From contig CAKAPY010000115.1 of NCBI GenBank assembly GCA_916719935.1, positions 1 to 5,150 on the forward strand: a DNA stretch of 5,150 bases, written 5' to 3'. Made by a program: the position numbers and the translations under genes. This DNA is from an uncultured Actinomyces sp. GTDB taxonomy: Bacteria; Actinomycetota; Actinomycetes; Actinomycetales; Actinomycetaceae. Position 1 is the first letter of the stretch; the number at the start of each line of letters is the position of its first letter. Positions 1 through 5,150 of the stretch are shown here, in pieces. The notes beneath the pieces are model-generated. The model made no database searches, was not told where the DNA came from, and saw only the letters and a list, made by a program, of their open reading frames with translations.

Positions 1-1
1 T

Positions 2-1681
2 CAAGCGCGCGTAATGGATGCGGTGCACCCCGGACTTGAAGAATACGAATGGGCATCGCAGCCCGCAATTCGCGATATCCATGCCGGTTTGCTCTCTGAC
101 ATCGACCTGCATGCTCGGGTCGGAACCCTTTCTGGTGGGCAACGTCGCCGCGTTGATCTGGCGCGAGTTCTTGCAATGCCTTCCGATGTAGTCTGCTTGG
201 ATGAGCCGACGAACCATCTGGATGTGGAAGGCGTGGCCTGGCTTGCTGAGCATCTGAATGCACGTTTTGCTCGTCCGGGTGCAAGCGGCGCACTCATTGC
301 GGTCACCCACGACCGCTGGTTCTTGGACGCCGTGTGCGAAACGATTTGGGAAGTCGTTCCCGGGATCGATCCGGGCGGCTCTCGGCCCCAGATTCCTGGG
401 CACGTTGAAATTTACGATGGATCCTACGCTGCCTACACTCTGGCCAGGGCGGAACGTCTTCGCCAAGCTGATGTCGCCGCGAAGAAACGCGCAAACCTAT
501 TGACAAAGGAATTGGCCTGGCTGCGCCGAGGTGCCCCCGCGCGAACTTCCAAGCCAAAGTTCCATATCGCCGCCGCTGAAGCATTGATCGCTGACGTTCC
601 CCCGCCCAGGGACAGCGTCGAGCTGGTAAAAATGGCGACCGCGCGCCTCGGGAAAGACGTACTGGACCTCGAGGACGTTACCGTCACCTTCCCGACTCCA
701 GAAGGCGGCCAACGCACCATTCTTGACCACGTGACGTGGCGCCTCGCTCCTGGTGAACGCGTCGGTGTGGTCGGCGTGAACGGCGCGGGCAAAACGACGA
801 TTCTCAATCTTCTTCGAGGGGATCTGGAACCGACCAGCGGGCGCGTGAAGCGCGGGAAGACCGTTCAGGTCGCCACGCTTTCGCAGGACACCCACGAGCT
901 TGATGATCTTTCAGATATGCGCGTTGTCGAGGCCGTCGATCAGGTTGCCCATAGCGTGATCGTTGACGGCAAGGAAGTCTCCTCTTCGCAAATGACTGAG
1001 AGGATGGGCTTTACTCGAGAGCGTGCATGGACCAGGATTTCAGAGATTTCCGGCGGTGAACGACGACGCCTTCAGCTGATGCGCCTGCTCATGGCTGAAC
1101 CGAATGTCCTTCTTCTTGACGAGCCGACGAACGACCTGGATACGGATACTTTGGCGGCAATGGAAGACCTACTGGATGCCTTCCCAGGGACTTTGGTTGT
1201 CGTCAGTCACGACCGCTACCTGCTTGAACGAGTGACCGACCACCAGGTTGCGCTTCTGGGGGATGGAAGCTTGCGTGCCCTTCCCGGTGGGGTAGAGGAG
1301 TACCTTCGCATTCGCGAGGCCGGCTACGCTTCCGCCATGGATGCTTCCACTAACAGTGAAAGCTCAGCACGCCCTAGCCAATCTGGACATGCATCTCGCG
1401 AGGAATCCTCAGGCAGTGCGAAGAACGCGAGGATGACGGATTCGGCGTCCAGACGAGCGGCGAAGAAAGAAGCCGCGCGATTGGAACGAAAGATTGAAAG
1501 TCTGCGCACGCGTCTGGAAAAGGTCGAGGCCGAGCTTGCCCTTCTGGCTGAAAAGGTCGCAACGGATCCTTCTGCTTTGAATGAGATGACATCGTTTTCT
1601 ACACAGTTCGCAGATTTGCGTGCCGAAATTGAGGAGCTGGAAGAAGCCTGGCTGGAAAACGCCGAGCTGCTTGATGAGTGA
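2..1681 (+). CDS. ABC-F family ATPase, Uup type (5' end missing)
   Basis: This is a soluble protein with two ABC ATPase domains and no membrane segments. The reading frame is open to the window edge, so the first Walker A and roughly 100 N-terminal residues lie outside. Numbering from the first ATG seen (base 14), domain 1 shows LSGGQ at 39-43, Walker B with CLDEPTNHLD at 61-70 and the THD switch at 98-100. A charged linker (about 140-210) contains ELAWLRRGAPARTSKPK, typical of Uup-like proteins and matching the interdomain region that contacts P-site tRNA in ABC-F factors. Domain 2 has Walker A GVNGAGKTT at 254-262, ISGGE at 345-349, Walker B LLLDEPTNDLD at 366-376 and SHD at 398-400. A Ser-rich spacer (about 440-480) leads to a C-terminal coiled coil (about 480-552), as in Uup. 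Family members act on ribosomes, in relief of stalling or in antibiotic protection; which applies here is not visible. The ATG at base 14 is internal, not the true start. Confidence 0.93.
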   Translation, partial: QARVMDAVHPGLEEYEWASQPAIRDIHAGLLSDIDLHARVGTLSGGQRRRVDLARVLAMPSDVVCLDEPTNHLDVEGVAWLAEHLNARFARPGASGALIAVTHDRWFLDAVCETIWEVVPGIDPGGSRPQIPGHVEIYDGSYAAYTLARAERLRQADVAAKKRANLLTKELAWLRRGAPARTSKPKFHIAAAEALIADVPPPRDSVELVKMATARLGKDVLDLEDVTVTFPTPEGGQRTILDHVTWRLAPGERVGVVGVNGAGKTTILNLLRGDLEPTSGRVKRGKTVQVATLSQDTHELDDLSDMRVVEAVDQVAHSVIVDGKEVSSSQMTERMGFTRERAWTRISEISGGERRRLQLMRLLMAEPNVLLLDEPTNDLDTDTLAAMEDLLDAFPGTLVVVSHDRYLLERVTDHQVALLGDGSLRALPGGVEEYLRIREAGYASAMDASTNSESSARPSQSGHASREESSGSAKNARMTDSASRRAAKKEAARLERKIESLRTRLEKVEAELALLAEKVATDPSALNEMTSFSTQFADLRAEIEELEEAWLENAELLDE

Positions 1682-1731
1682 TCAAAAAGGCTGATCCAAA
1701 GGATACGCAGAGGTGAAAACTAGCGGGCTCT

Positions 1732-1754
1732 TTGGTCAAATTCGCTTTGATCAG
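1732..1754 (+). terminator. weak hairpin after the ABC-F gene, possible terminator
   Basis: About 50 bases after the ABC-F stop, TTGGTCAAA (1732-1740) pairs with TTTGATCAG (1746-1754) around the loop TTCGC. The stem has 9 pairs, two of them G-T. No U-tract follows and the stem is AU-rich, so it is a poor intrinsic terminator on its own. It is the best candidate between the ABC-F gene and the next gene, and the copy of GATC/TTTGATC near the stop codon (1679-1686) could compete for pairing. Confidence 0.25.
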
Positions 1755-1824
1755 CGCAGGCTTACCTTAGGCCAATAGCAGTTTGGAATGTTTCGTAAAT
1801 ACTCCTGCGTTTCGTGTATTTATG
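1751..1824 (+). promoter_or_regulatory. candidate operator region upstream of the DUF1540 gene
   Basis: The 256-base gap between the ABC-F stop and the small gene is AT-richer than the genes around it. Two elements stand out. First, 1751-1769 resembles the DtxR/IdeR iron-box consensus: the right half (GGCTTACCTTA, 1759-1769) is close, the left half is poor. Second, CGTAAATAC (1794-1802) and GTATTTATG (1816-1824) form a 9-bp inverted repeat with one G-T pair and a 13-base spacer, with half-site centres about two helical turns apart, as expected for a dimeric repressor. A third weak dyad is CCGT (1827-1830) with ACGG (1847-1850). No convincing -35/-10 pair was found; only poor matches exist, for example TGTATT at 1815-1820. 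Regulatory function is inference. Confidence 0.3.
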
Positions 1825-1925
1825 CGCCGTAAAGTGGCGGTATTTCACGGAAAAATGGGATGTAGTGGATTTTGAATTTAATTACGTCATTCTTGGAGTG
1901 TCTTCATTCTTTATTCCGACTCTTC

Positions 1926-1932
1926 AAGGAGA
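1926..1932 (+). promoter_or_regulatory. strong Shine-Dalgarno for the DUF1540 gene
   Basis: AAGGAGA lies five bases before the ATG at 1938. It is close to a perfect anti-16S match and decides the start: an in-frame ATG at 1872 would add 22 residues with no ribosome site and would place this Shine-Dalgarno inside the coding sequence. Confidence 0.85.
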
Positions 1933-1937
1933 ACATC

Positions 1938-2216
1938 ATGACGACCATCGACCTCCCCTTGGTTCAGGACTGCTCCGTTACCGAGTGCTCCTACAACAAC
2001 AATGGTTGCGCTGCCGGCGCCGTCACCATCGGCTACGGACGCACCTGCTCCACCTTCGTGCCGCTGTCTGTTCGCGGTGGTCTTGAGCGAAAGAGCCCCG
2101 TTGTGGGCGCCTGCCAGAAGGCGGATTGCTCCTTCAACACCGATCTTGAGTGCACCGCTTCTGCGATTCGCGTGGGCTCGACCAGTGCTGATTGCCTGAC
2201 CTACCAGGCTCGCTGA
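1938..2216 (+). CDS. small cysteine-rich protein with two DUF1540 repeats
   Basis: The protein has 92 residues and no signal peptide or membrane segment, so it is probably cytoplasmic. It consists of two related halves, each with four cysteines: C12, C17, C24, C37 and C59, C64, C72, C86. Spacing is C-x4-C-x6/7-C-x12/13-C. Each half carries the DUF1540 core, seen as CSVTECSYNNNGCAAGAVTI (12-31) and as C59...CSFN (64-67), EC (71-72) and SAIRV (75-79). This matches the DUF1540 family from memory. The family is small and has no established biochemical role; the paired cysteines suggest zinc or another metal, which is inference. The start is set by AAGGAGA five bases upstream. A strong ribosome site, a long leader and a strong hairpin directly after the stop suggest a monocistronic, well-expressed transcript. 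It is convergent with the ABC transporter operon, with no shared transcription. The halves could also be read as a zinc ribbon-like fold. Confidence 0.85.
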   Translation: MTTIDLPLVQDCSVTECSYNNNGCAAGAVTIGYGRTCSTFVPLSVRGGLERKSPVVGACQKADCSFNTDLECTASAIRVGSTSADCLTYQAR

Positions 2217-2276
2217 ACATAGCGTCATTAGGGGTGTGGTCCGCAGGAATTCCTGCGGACCACACCCCTATGTTCA
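2214..2276. terminator. nested perfect palindrome between convergent genes, probable terminator
   Basis: Bases 2229-2249 and 2250-2270 are exact reverse complements, a 42-bp perfect palindrome centred on GGAATTCC. In RNA this gives a very stable stem of about 19 pairs with the loop AATT. A second inverted pair lies outside: TGAACA (2214-2219, beginning with the stop codon of the small gene) and TGTTCA (2271-2276), separated from the core by nine unpaired bases on the left only. No U-tract follows on either strand. Position between two convergent genes and the stem strength argue for a bidirectional terminator of the U-less actinobacterial kind, or an mRNA 3'-end stabiliser. A protein-binding site or small mobile palindrome is also possible. 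Confidence 0.7.
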
Positions 2277-2283
2277 TCCCTTG

Positions 2284-2359
2284 CTGAGCACTAGCAGTGA
2301 AAGCTGAGTATTGAGTATTGAGTAGTGAACGCTGAGCTCTAAGCAGTGAACACTGAGCG
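2284..2359. repeat. degenerate tandem heptanucleotide repeat
   Basis: The stretch reads as eleven consecutive units around the consensus NTGAGCA: CTGAGCA, CTAGCA (one base short), GTGAAAG, CTGAGTA, TTGAGTA, TTGAGTA, GTGAACG, CTGAGCT, CTAAGCA, GTGAACA, CTGAGCG. From 2297 to 2359 the seven-base register is unbroken over nine units. A higher order is visible: AGCAGTGAA-type 16-mers start at 2293, 2321 and 2342, spaced 28 and 21 bases, multiples of seven. It sits between the palindrome and the end of the permease gene and is non-coding. Confidence 0.75.
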
Positions 2360-2375
2360 CCAGGGAAAATGTCGC

Positions 2376-4079
2376 TTATCGTCCGGGCCAGGATTGCATC
2401 TTGTTGAGCATCTCAACTTTGTAACGGTCCCAGAGTTTTCCGCCCCACCTGACCGCAATCGCGATAAGGCCTGCGCTCCATGCAACTGAGAATACAAAGG
2501 CTCCAATAAATGCGATTGTGTGACCGGCGCTGAAATACAGAGCCAACCACCCGGGAAGTGCGCCGAGAAGCCCGCCGAGTGTTGAAGCCGAGATAGCCCA
2601 CATCGCAACCATGCCCGATCCAGTTCCACGGGTACTGAGGGGAGAAGCTCCTGGCTGTTGGACTTGATAAACCCAGCGGCTTCCAACGATCATTGCCGTT
2701 GAAGAAGAAGCAGCCAAAAGAAGCGTGCACAGGCCCAAAACCCAGGCGGTGTCAGCAAGAGTATTACCCAAAATGGTGCTCGCAATGCTAACTGCGATGA
2801 GGATCACCGGAGTGATCACCGCCAAGGAGCCAAGTAGGCGTCCCAAGCGATCTTGAGCGCCACGAACTCCAAAGGCGATGGGGACCCATGCTGCAGTGGA
2901 GTCATATTGCATATTTGCCCCAATTGTCGCCCCGATGAGCAACGGAGCCATGTACAGGAAGAAATTGAAGGAGAAGGGCACCTCGCTTCGGCTTTCTCCG
3001 TCCATCAGGAAACTCATGAGAACTGCCAAGAAGGGGAAGAAAATGCTGGAGGCAAGAGAGGTCGACAGGCGTGAATCATGAAGCCAGTAGTAAGCGGTCT
3101 TCGTTGCCATGGAGGCACTCTGAGGTGAGAGACCAAGTGCTTCCCAGCGCTGCACGTACTTGAGTCCCAGTGCACGTGAATCCTGGCGCTGCTGCTCACG
3201 TTCTTTGGACGCACGCTCCTCGTCAACGTGATAGCGTCCCTCTTTGATCGCCTGTTGAGCTTGCGCAGACACTGGGCGGGAAACCCCGTGCATCGCTGGT
3301 TCCAGAACCCTCAGCCACAGGAACCAAGCCGCGCCGGCAGTAAGGGCAGCAATCGCGAAACGGATCCCGGCCGTCAGATAGTCACTCTCGCTCACAGATG
3401 CGACGACTCCGAAGAAGGAACCAAAAGGCGTTGTGTAGACGACTGGAAGCGCAGCCAGCACCGCATCATATGAGAAATGCTCGGCAAGGAGTTGGAACCA
3501 GATCCCCATCGGTGCAAAGACGGAAATGAACACCATGGTCCCAATGAAGCCCGCTAAGTTCTTTCGCGTTGAATCTTTTTGAATCTGGTTTCCCGCCCAC
3601 GTCGTGATTGCCTTTGCCCAGACGATTGCGGTCAGAAGTGTGAGTACTCCAGCAATGAGTGATCCTGCAGCCATGGCCCAAAGTCCCCGGAAGAGATAGA
3701 ACCAGGCGGGAAGAATGATGAAAAGACCAGAGAAAATTGCGCCGATGCCCACGCATGAAGCGGCTATAAGTGCGCGCGCGAGCTGATGCGTAGGCGCGAC
3801 AAAGGGAGAAAGTCGGCGCGGCTCAAGAGAGTTATCCATCGATGCCATGATCACGGGGCAGATGATCCAGCCCATGAAAATCACGGGTCCGGGGAGCATG
3901 ACGAATACCCATGGAGCTTGAATCGTCATGGTTGCAATCTTGGCAATGCCAAAGTAGGCAAAGCCCGTGAAACCCAAACCGTACACAATGCCGATGATCG
4001 AGAAAATCAAAACGGCTGTCTGACTGCGCACCGTATTCCACATGATGCGCAGTTTCATGCGAATCAGTTGGCCAGCCAT
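2376..4079 (-). CDS. ABC exporter permease, large multi-span membrane protein
   Basis: A 567-residue integral membrane protein with about 12-13 hydrophobic segments, roughly at 23-48, 58-78, 103-130, 134-158, 176-198, 205-228, 236-256, 340-358, 371-388, 415-438, 443-466, 488-512 and 518-543. The N-terminus (MAGQLIRMKLRIMWNTVR) is short, basic and amphipathic, as usual for ABC-2-like permeases. A charged soluble region (about 260-335, rich in E, R, K and Q) divides two membrane halves. The length is about twice that of simple six-span ABC-2 permeases, which suggests a fused two-half permease able to pair with two copies of the neighbouring ATPase. The start overlaps the end of the ATPase gene by 16 bases and has its own GAAGGA site, so translation is probably coupled. 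It should sit in the cytoplasmic membrane and export an unknown substrate. Specific family and substrate were not recognised. Confidence 0.85.
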   Translation of the reverse strand: MAGQLIRMKLRIMWNTVRSQTAVLIFSIIGIVYGLGFTGFAYFGIAKIATMTIQAPWVFVMLPGPVIFMGWIICPVIMASMDNSLEPRRLSPFVAPTHQLARALIAASCVGIGAIFSGLFIILPAWFYLFRGLWAMAAGSLIAGVLTLLTAIVWAKAITTWAGNQIQKDSTRKNLAGFIGTMVFISVFAPMGIWFQLLAEHFSYDAVLAALPVVYTTPFGSFFGVVASVSESDYLTAGIRFAIAALTAGAAWFLWLRVLEPAMHGVSRPVSAQAQQAIKEGRYHVDEERASKEREQQRQDSRALGLKYVQRWEALGLSPQSASMATKTAYYWLHDSRLSTSLASSIFFPFLAVLMSFLMDGESRSEVPFSFNFFLYMAPLLIGATIGANMQYDSTAAWVPIAFGVRGAQDRLGRLLGSLAVITPVILIAVSIASTILGNTLADTAWVLGLCTLLLAASSSTAMIVGSRWVYQVQQPGASPLSTRGTGSGMVAMWAISASTLGGLLGALPGWLALYFSAGHTIAFIGAFVFSVAWSAGLIAIAVRWGGKLWDRYKVEMLNKMQSWPGR

Positions 4080-4876
4080 GACAGTCCTTCGCTGGTGTGA
4101 ACGCCGCCAACCAGCTGGGCAAAACGCTCGTCAAGGGACATTCCCGCTGCAACCTCTTCGGTCGTGCCGGAGGCCAGTACTTGTCCGTGATTAATCACCG
4201 CGACGTGCGTGCACAGCTGTTGGACTGTTGCCATGACGTGACTGGAAAGAATGACCGTTCCCCCGCGGGAAGTGAAGTCTTGCAAGATCTGGCGGATATT
4301 TGCCGCCGAAACCGGGTCAACGGCCTCGAAGGGTTCGTCAAGAACCAGTAGAGAAGGAGCGTGAATGAGTGCTGCCGCAAGAGAAATCTTCTTCGTCATA
4401 CCAGCTGAGTAGTCCGAAATGAGTTTCTTTCCAGCATCGGTCAGGTCCAGGGTGTCCAGAAGCTGGTGAGCTCGCTGGCGGGCAGTTTCTCGATCCAATC
4501 CGCGAAGCATTCCAACATGCACCAGGAAGTCTGGGCCCGAGAGACGGTCAAGTAAACGCATACCGTCGGGCATGACGCCGAGCTGTGCGCGAGCTGCTTG
4601 ATCGTCTTTCCATACATCAATTCCATTGACGTAGGCGGTTCCCTGGTCGGGGGTGAGCAGGCCGGTTGCCATGTTGAGGGTGGTTGTCTTACCCGCGCCG
4701 TTGGGGCCGACGAAGCCGTAGAAGGAGCCCTTGGGGATATCGAGGTTGAGGTTTGCGACGGCGACCAAGTTTCCGAAAATCTTTACGAGGCCACGAATTG
4801 CGAGTGCAGGAGGCTGAGCTTCCACGGGAGCTTGCATCGTCGAAGGCTGGGCTGGGGGAGGAGTAGGTATAGACAT
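4064..4876 (-). CDS. ABC exporter ATP-binding subunit
   Basis: A 270-residue single-domain ABC ATPase of the ABC-2 exporter type. Visible motifs are Walker A GPNGAGKTT (57-65), a signature reading YSAGM (156-160) in place of LSGGQ, Walker B LLVLDEP (176-182) with catalytic E181, D-loop AVDP (185-188) and H-loop H213 in SSH. At the usual Q-loop place the sequence reads GVMPDG (100-105), with no glutamine; such replacements are common in this exporter class. The first 24 residues are a Pro/Ala/Gln-rich tail before the conserved core begins at about LAIRGLVKIFGN (25-36). The ATG at 4876 has only a weak GGGA upstream; M14 (base 4837) is an alternative with no better ribosome site. It powers the permease encoded immediately downstream in the same operon. 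The substrate (drug, peptide, lipid or polymer) cannot be told. Confidence 0.92.
   Translation of the reverse strand: MSIPTPPPAQPSTMQAPVEAQPPALAIRGLVKIFGNLVAVANLNLDIPKGSFYGFVGPNGAGKTTTLNMATGLLTPDQGTAYVNGIDVWKDDQAARAQLGVMPDGMRLLDRLSGPDFLVHVGMLRGLDRETARQRAHQLLDTLDLTDAGKKLISDYSAGMTKKISLAAALIHAPSLLVLDEPFEAVDPVSAANIRQILQDFTSRGGTVILSSHVMATVQQLCTHVAVINHGQVLASGTTEEVAAGMSLDERFAQLVGGVHTSEGLSWLAN
4085..4090 (-). promoter_or_regulatory. Shine-Dalgarno of the permease gene inside the ATPase gene
   Basis: On the minus strand GAAGGA lies five bases before the permease ATG (4077-4079) and within the last codons of the ATPase gene. It supports the first methionine as the permease start rather than M8, and supports coupled translation of the two subunits. 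Confidence 0.7.
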
Positions 4877-4895
4877 GTTCCCACAGTAGTGAAAA

Positions 4896-4913
4896 TCTCC
4901 TCAGCAGTGGAGA
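4896..4913 (-). promoter_or_regulatory. small hairpin in the ATPase mRNA leader
   Basis: TCTCC (4896-4900) and GGAGA (4909-4913) are inverted repeats with an 8-base loop, about 20 bases before the ATPase start. On the minus strand the 3' arm reads GGAGA, a Shine-Dalgarno-like run too far from the ATG to serve it directly. A short five-pair stem can arise by chance. Confidence 0.25.
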
Positions 4914-4942
4914 AAGTTGCAGAATATGGACGCTTTTTTCCC

Positions 4943-4972
4943 TTTATCTGGGGACAAGCTGATGATTCTCAA
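4943..4972 (-). promoter_or_regulatory. candidate promoter of the ABC exporter operon
   Basis: On the minus strand TTGAGA (4972-4967) and GATAAA (4948-4943) are separated by 18 bases, a plausible sigma-70-type -35/-10 pair with four of six matches in each box. The -10 box ends about 65 bases before the ATPase ATG. The region 4877-5129 holds no supported gene and is AT-richer than the coding DNA near the operon start; no clear operator was recognised. Confidence 0.35.
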
Positions 4973-5135
4973 AAGTGATGCTGAGATTTTGTGAAAACGT
5001 CCTTTAGGGCTTCTGAGCAGGACTAGCCTTTTGAGTGATTGGGGTAACAGGTCAGGAGTGTGCCTGCTCTGTCCTCGCAGACGATACCCGCTGTCTTCTG
5101 CATTCGGATTCGTTCGCCTTGAGAGGAAGATGCAC

Positions 5136-5150
5136 ATGCTGCATGCGAAG
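5136..5150 (+). CDS. possible first codons of a rightward gene leaving the window
   Basis: AGGA (5124-5127, within GAGAGGAAG) lies eight bases before an ATG at 5136, followed by four open codons (M L H A K) up to the edge. Another in-frame ATG at 5130 is too close to the Shine-Dalgarno. With the leftward operon starting at 4876, this would be a divergent gene sharing the intergenic region. Only five codons are visible, so the product is unknown and the call may be wrong. Confidence 0.35.

Noticed and set aside
2..1681. ABC-F gene as a truncated or degraded gene starting at base 14
   Set aside because: The frame is open to the left edge and the missing Walker A half is explained by the window boundary, not by decay.
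1872..1937. A 22-residue N-terminal extension of the DUF1540 protein from an upstream in-frame ATG
   Set aside because: No ribosome site precedes 1872, the added residues do not resemble the family, and a strong AAGGAGA sits just before 1938.
1814..2086. Open frame on the + strand overlapping the leader and the DUF1540 gene
   Set aside because: It is out of frame with the recognised protein, has an implausible His/Arg-rich tail and no ribosome site.
1911..2228. Open frame antisense to the DUF1540 gene
   Set aside because: It mirrors the real gene, lacks a ribosome site and starts within the terminator region.
2284..2359. CRISPR array reading of the repeats
   Set aside because: Units are seven bases, degenerate and without unique spacers; no cas gene is present.
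2853..3473. Plus-strand open frames inside the permease gene
   Set aside because: They are shadows of a long, hydrophobic, clearly coding minus-strand frame.
4901..5137. 78-codon minus-strand open frame upstream of the exporter operon
   Set aside because: Composition looks random, no ribosome site was seen, and it would cover the likely divergent promoter region.

Overview
The window looks like chromosomal DNA from a moderately GC-rich actinobacterium. The basis is codon choice rich in G/C at third positions but not extreme, a Uup-type ABC-F protein of actinobacterial style, a tandem DUF1540 protein, and hairpins without U-tracts. An Actinomycetaceae-like host is a guess from general resemblance; no rRNA or marker gene is present to test it. 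No tRNA, rRNA, CRISPR array, transposase or phage gene was seen.

Layout. (1) Bases 2-1681, + strand: the 3' part of an ABC-F ATPase gene of the Uup type, missing its first roughly 100 codons, which lie left of the window. (2) Bases 1682-1937: an AT-richer intergenic leader with several dyads. (3) Bases 1938-2216, + strand: a 92-residue cysteine-rich protein made of two DUF1540 repeats, behind a strong Shine-Dalgarno. (4) Bases 2214-2276: a striking nested palindrome, with a perfect 42-bp core, starting on the stop codon of the small gene. (5) Bases 2284-2359: a run of degenerate heptanucleotide repeats. (6) Bases 2376-4876, - strand: a two-gene ABC exporter operon, ATPase first and then a large membrane permease, overlapping by 16 bases. 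(7) Bases 4877-5150: a divergent intergenic region ending in the possible first codons of a rightward gene that leaves the window.

How the genes relate. The ATPase and permease almost certainly form one transporter; its substrate cannot be read from the sequence. The DUF1540 gene faces the transporter operon tail to tail, with the palindrome and heptad repeats between the two stop codons, so the palindrome is best read as a terminator, possibly bidirectional. The ABC-F protein is expected to act on ribosomes and is not obviously linked to the others. The least explained part of the window is 1.75-2.36 kb: a small eight-cysteine protein with a possible operator upstream and unusual repeat structure downstream. 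No complete new system can be claimed from this sequence alone.
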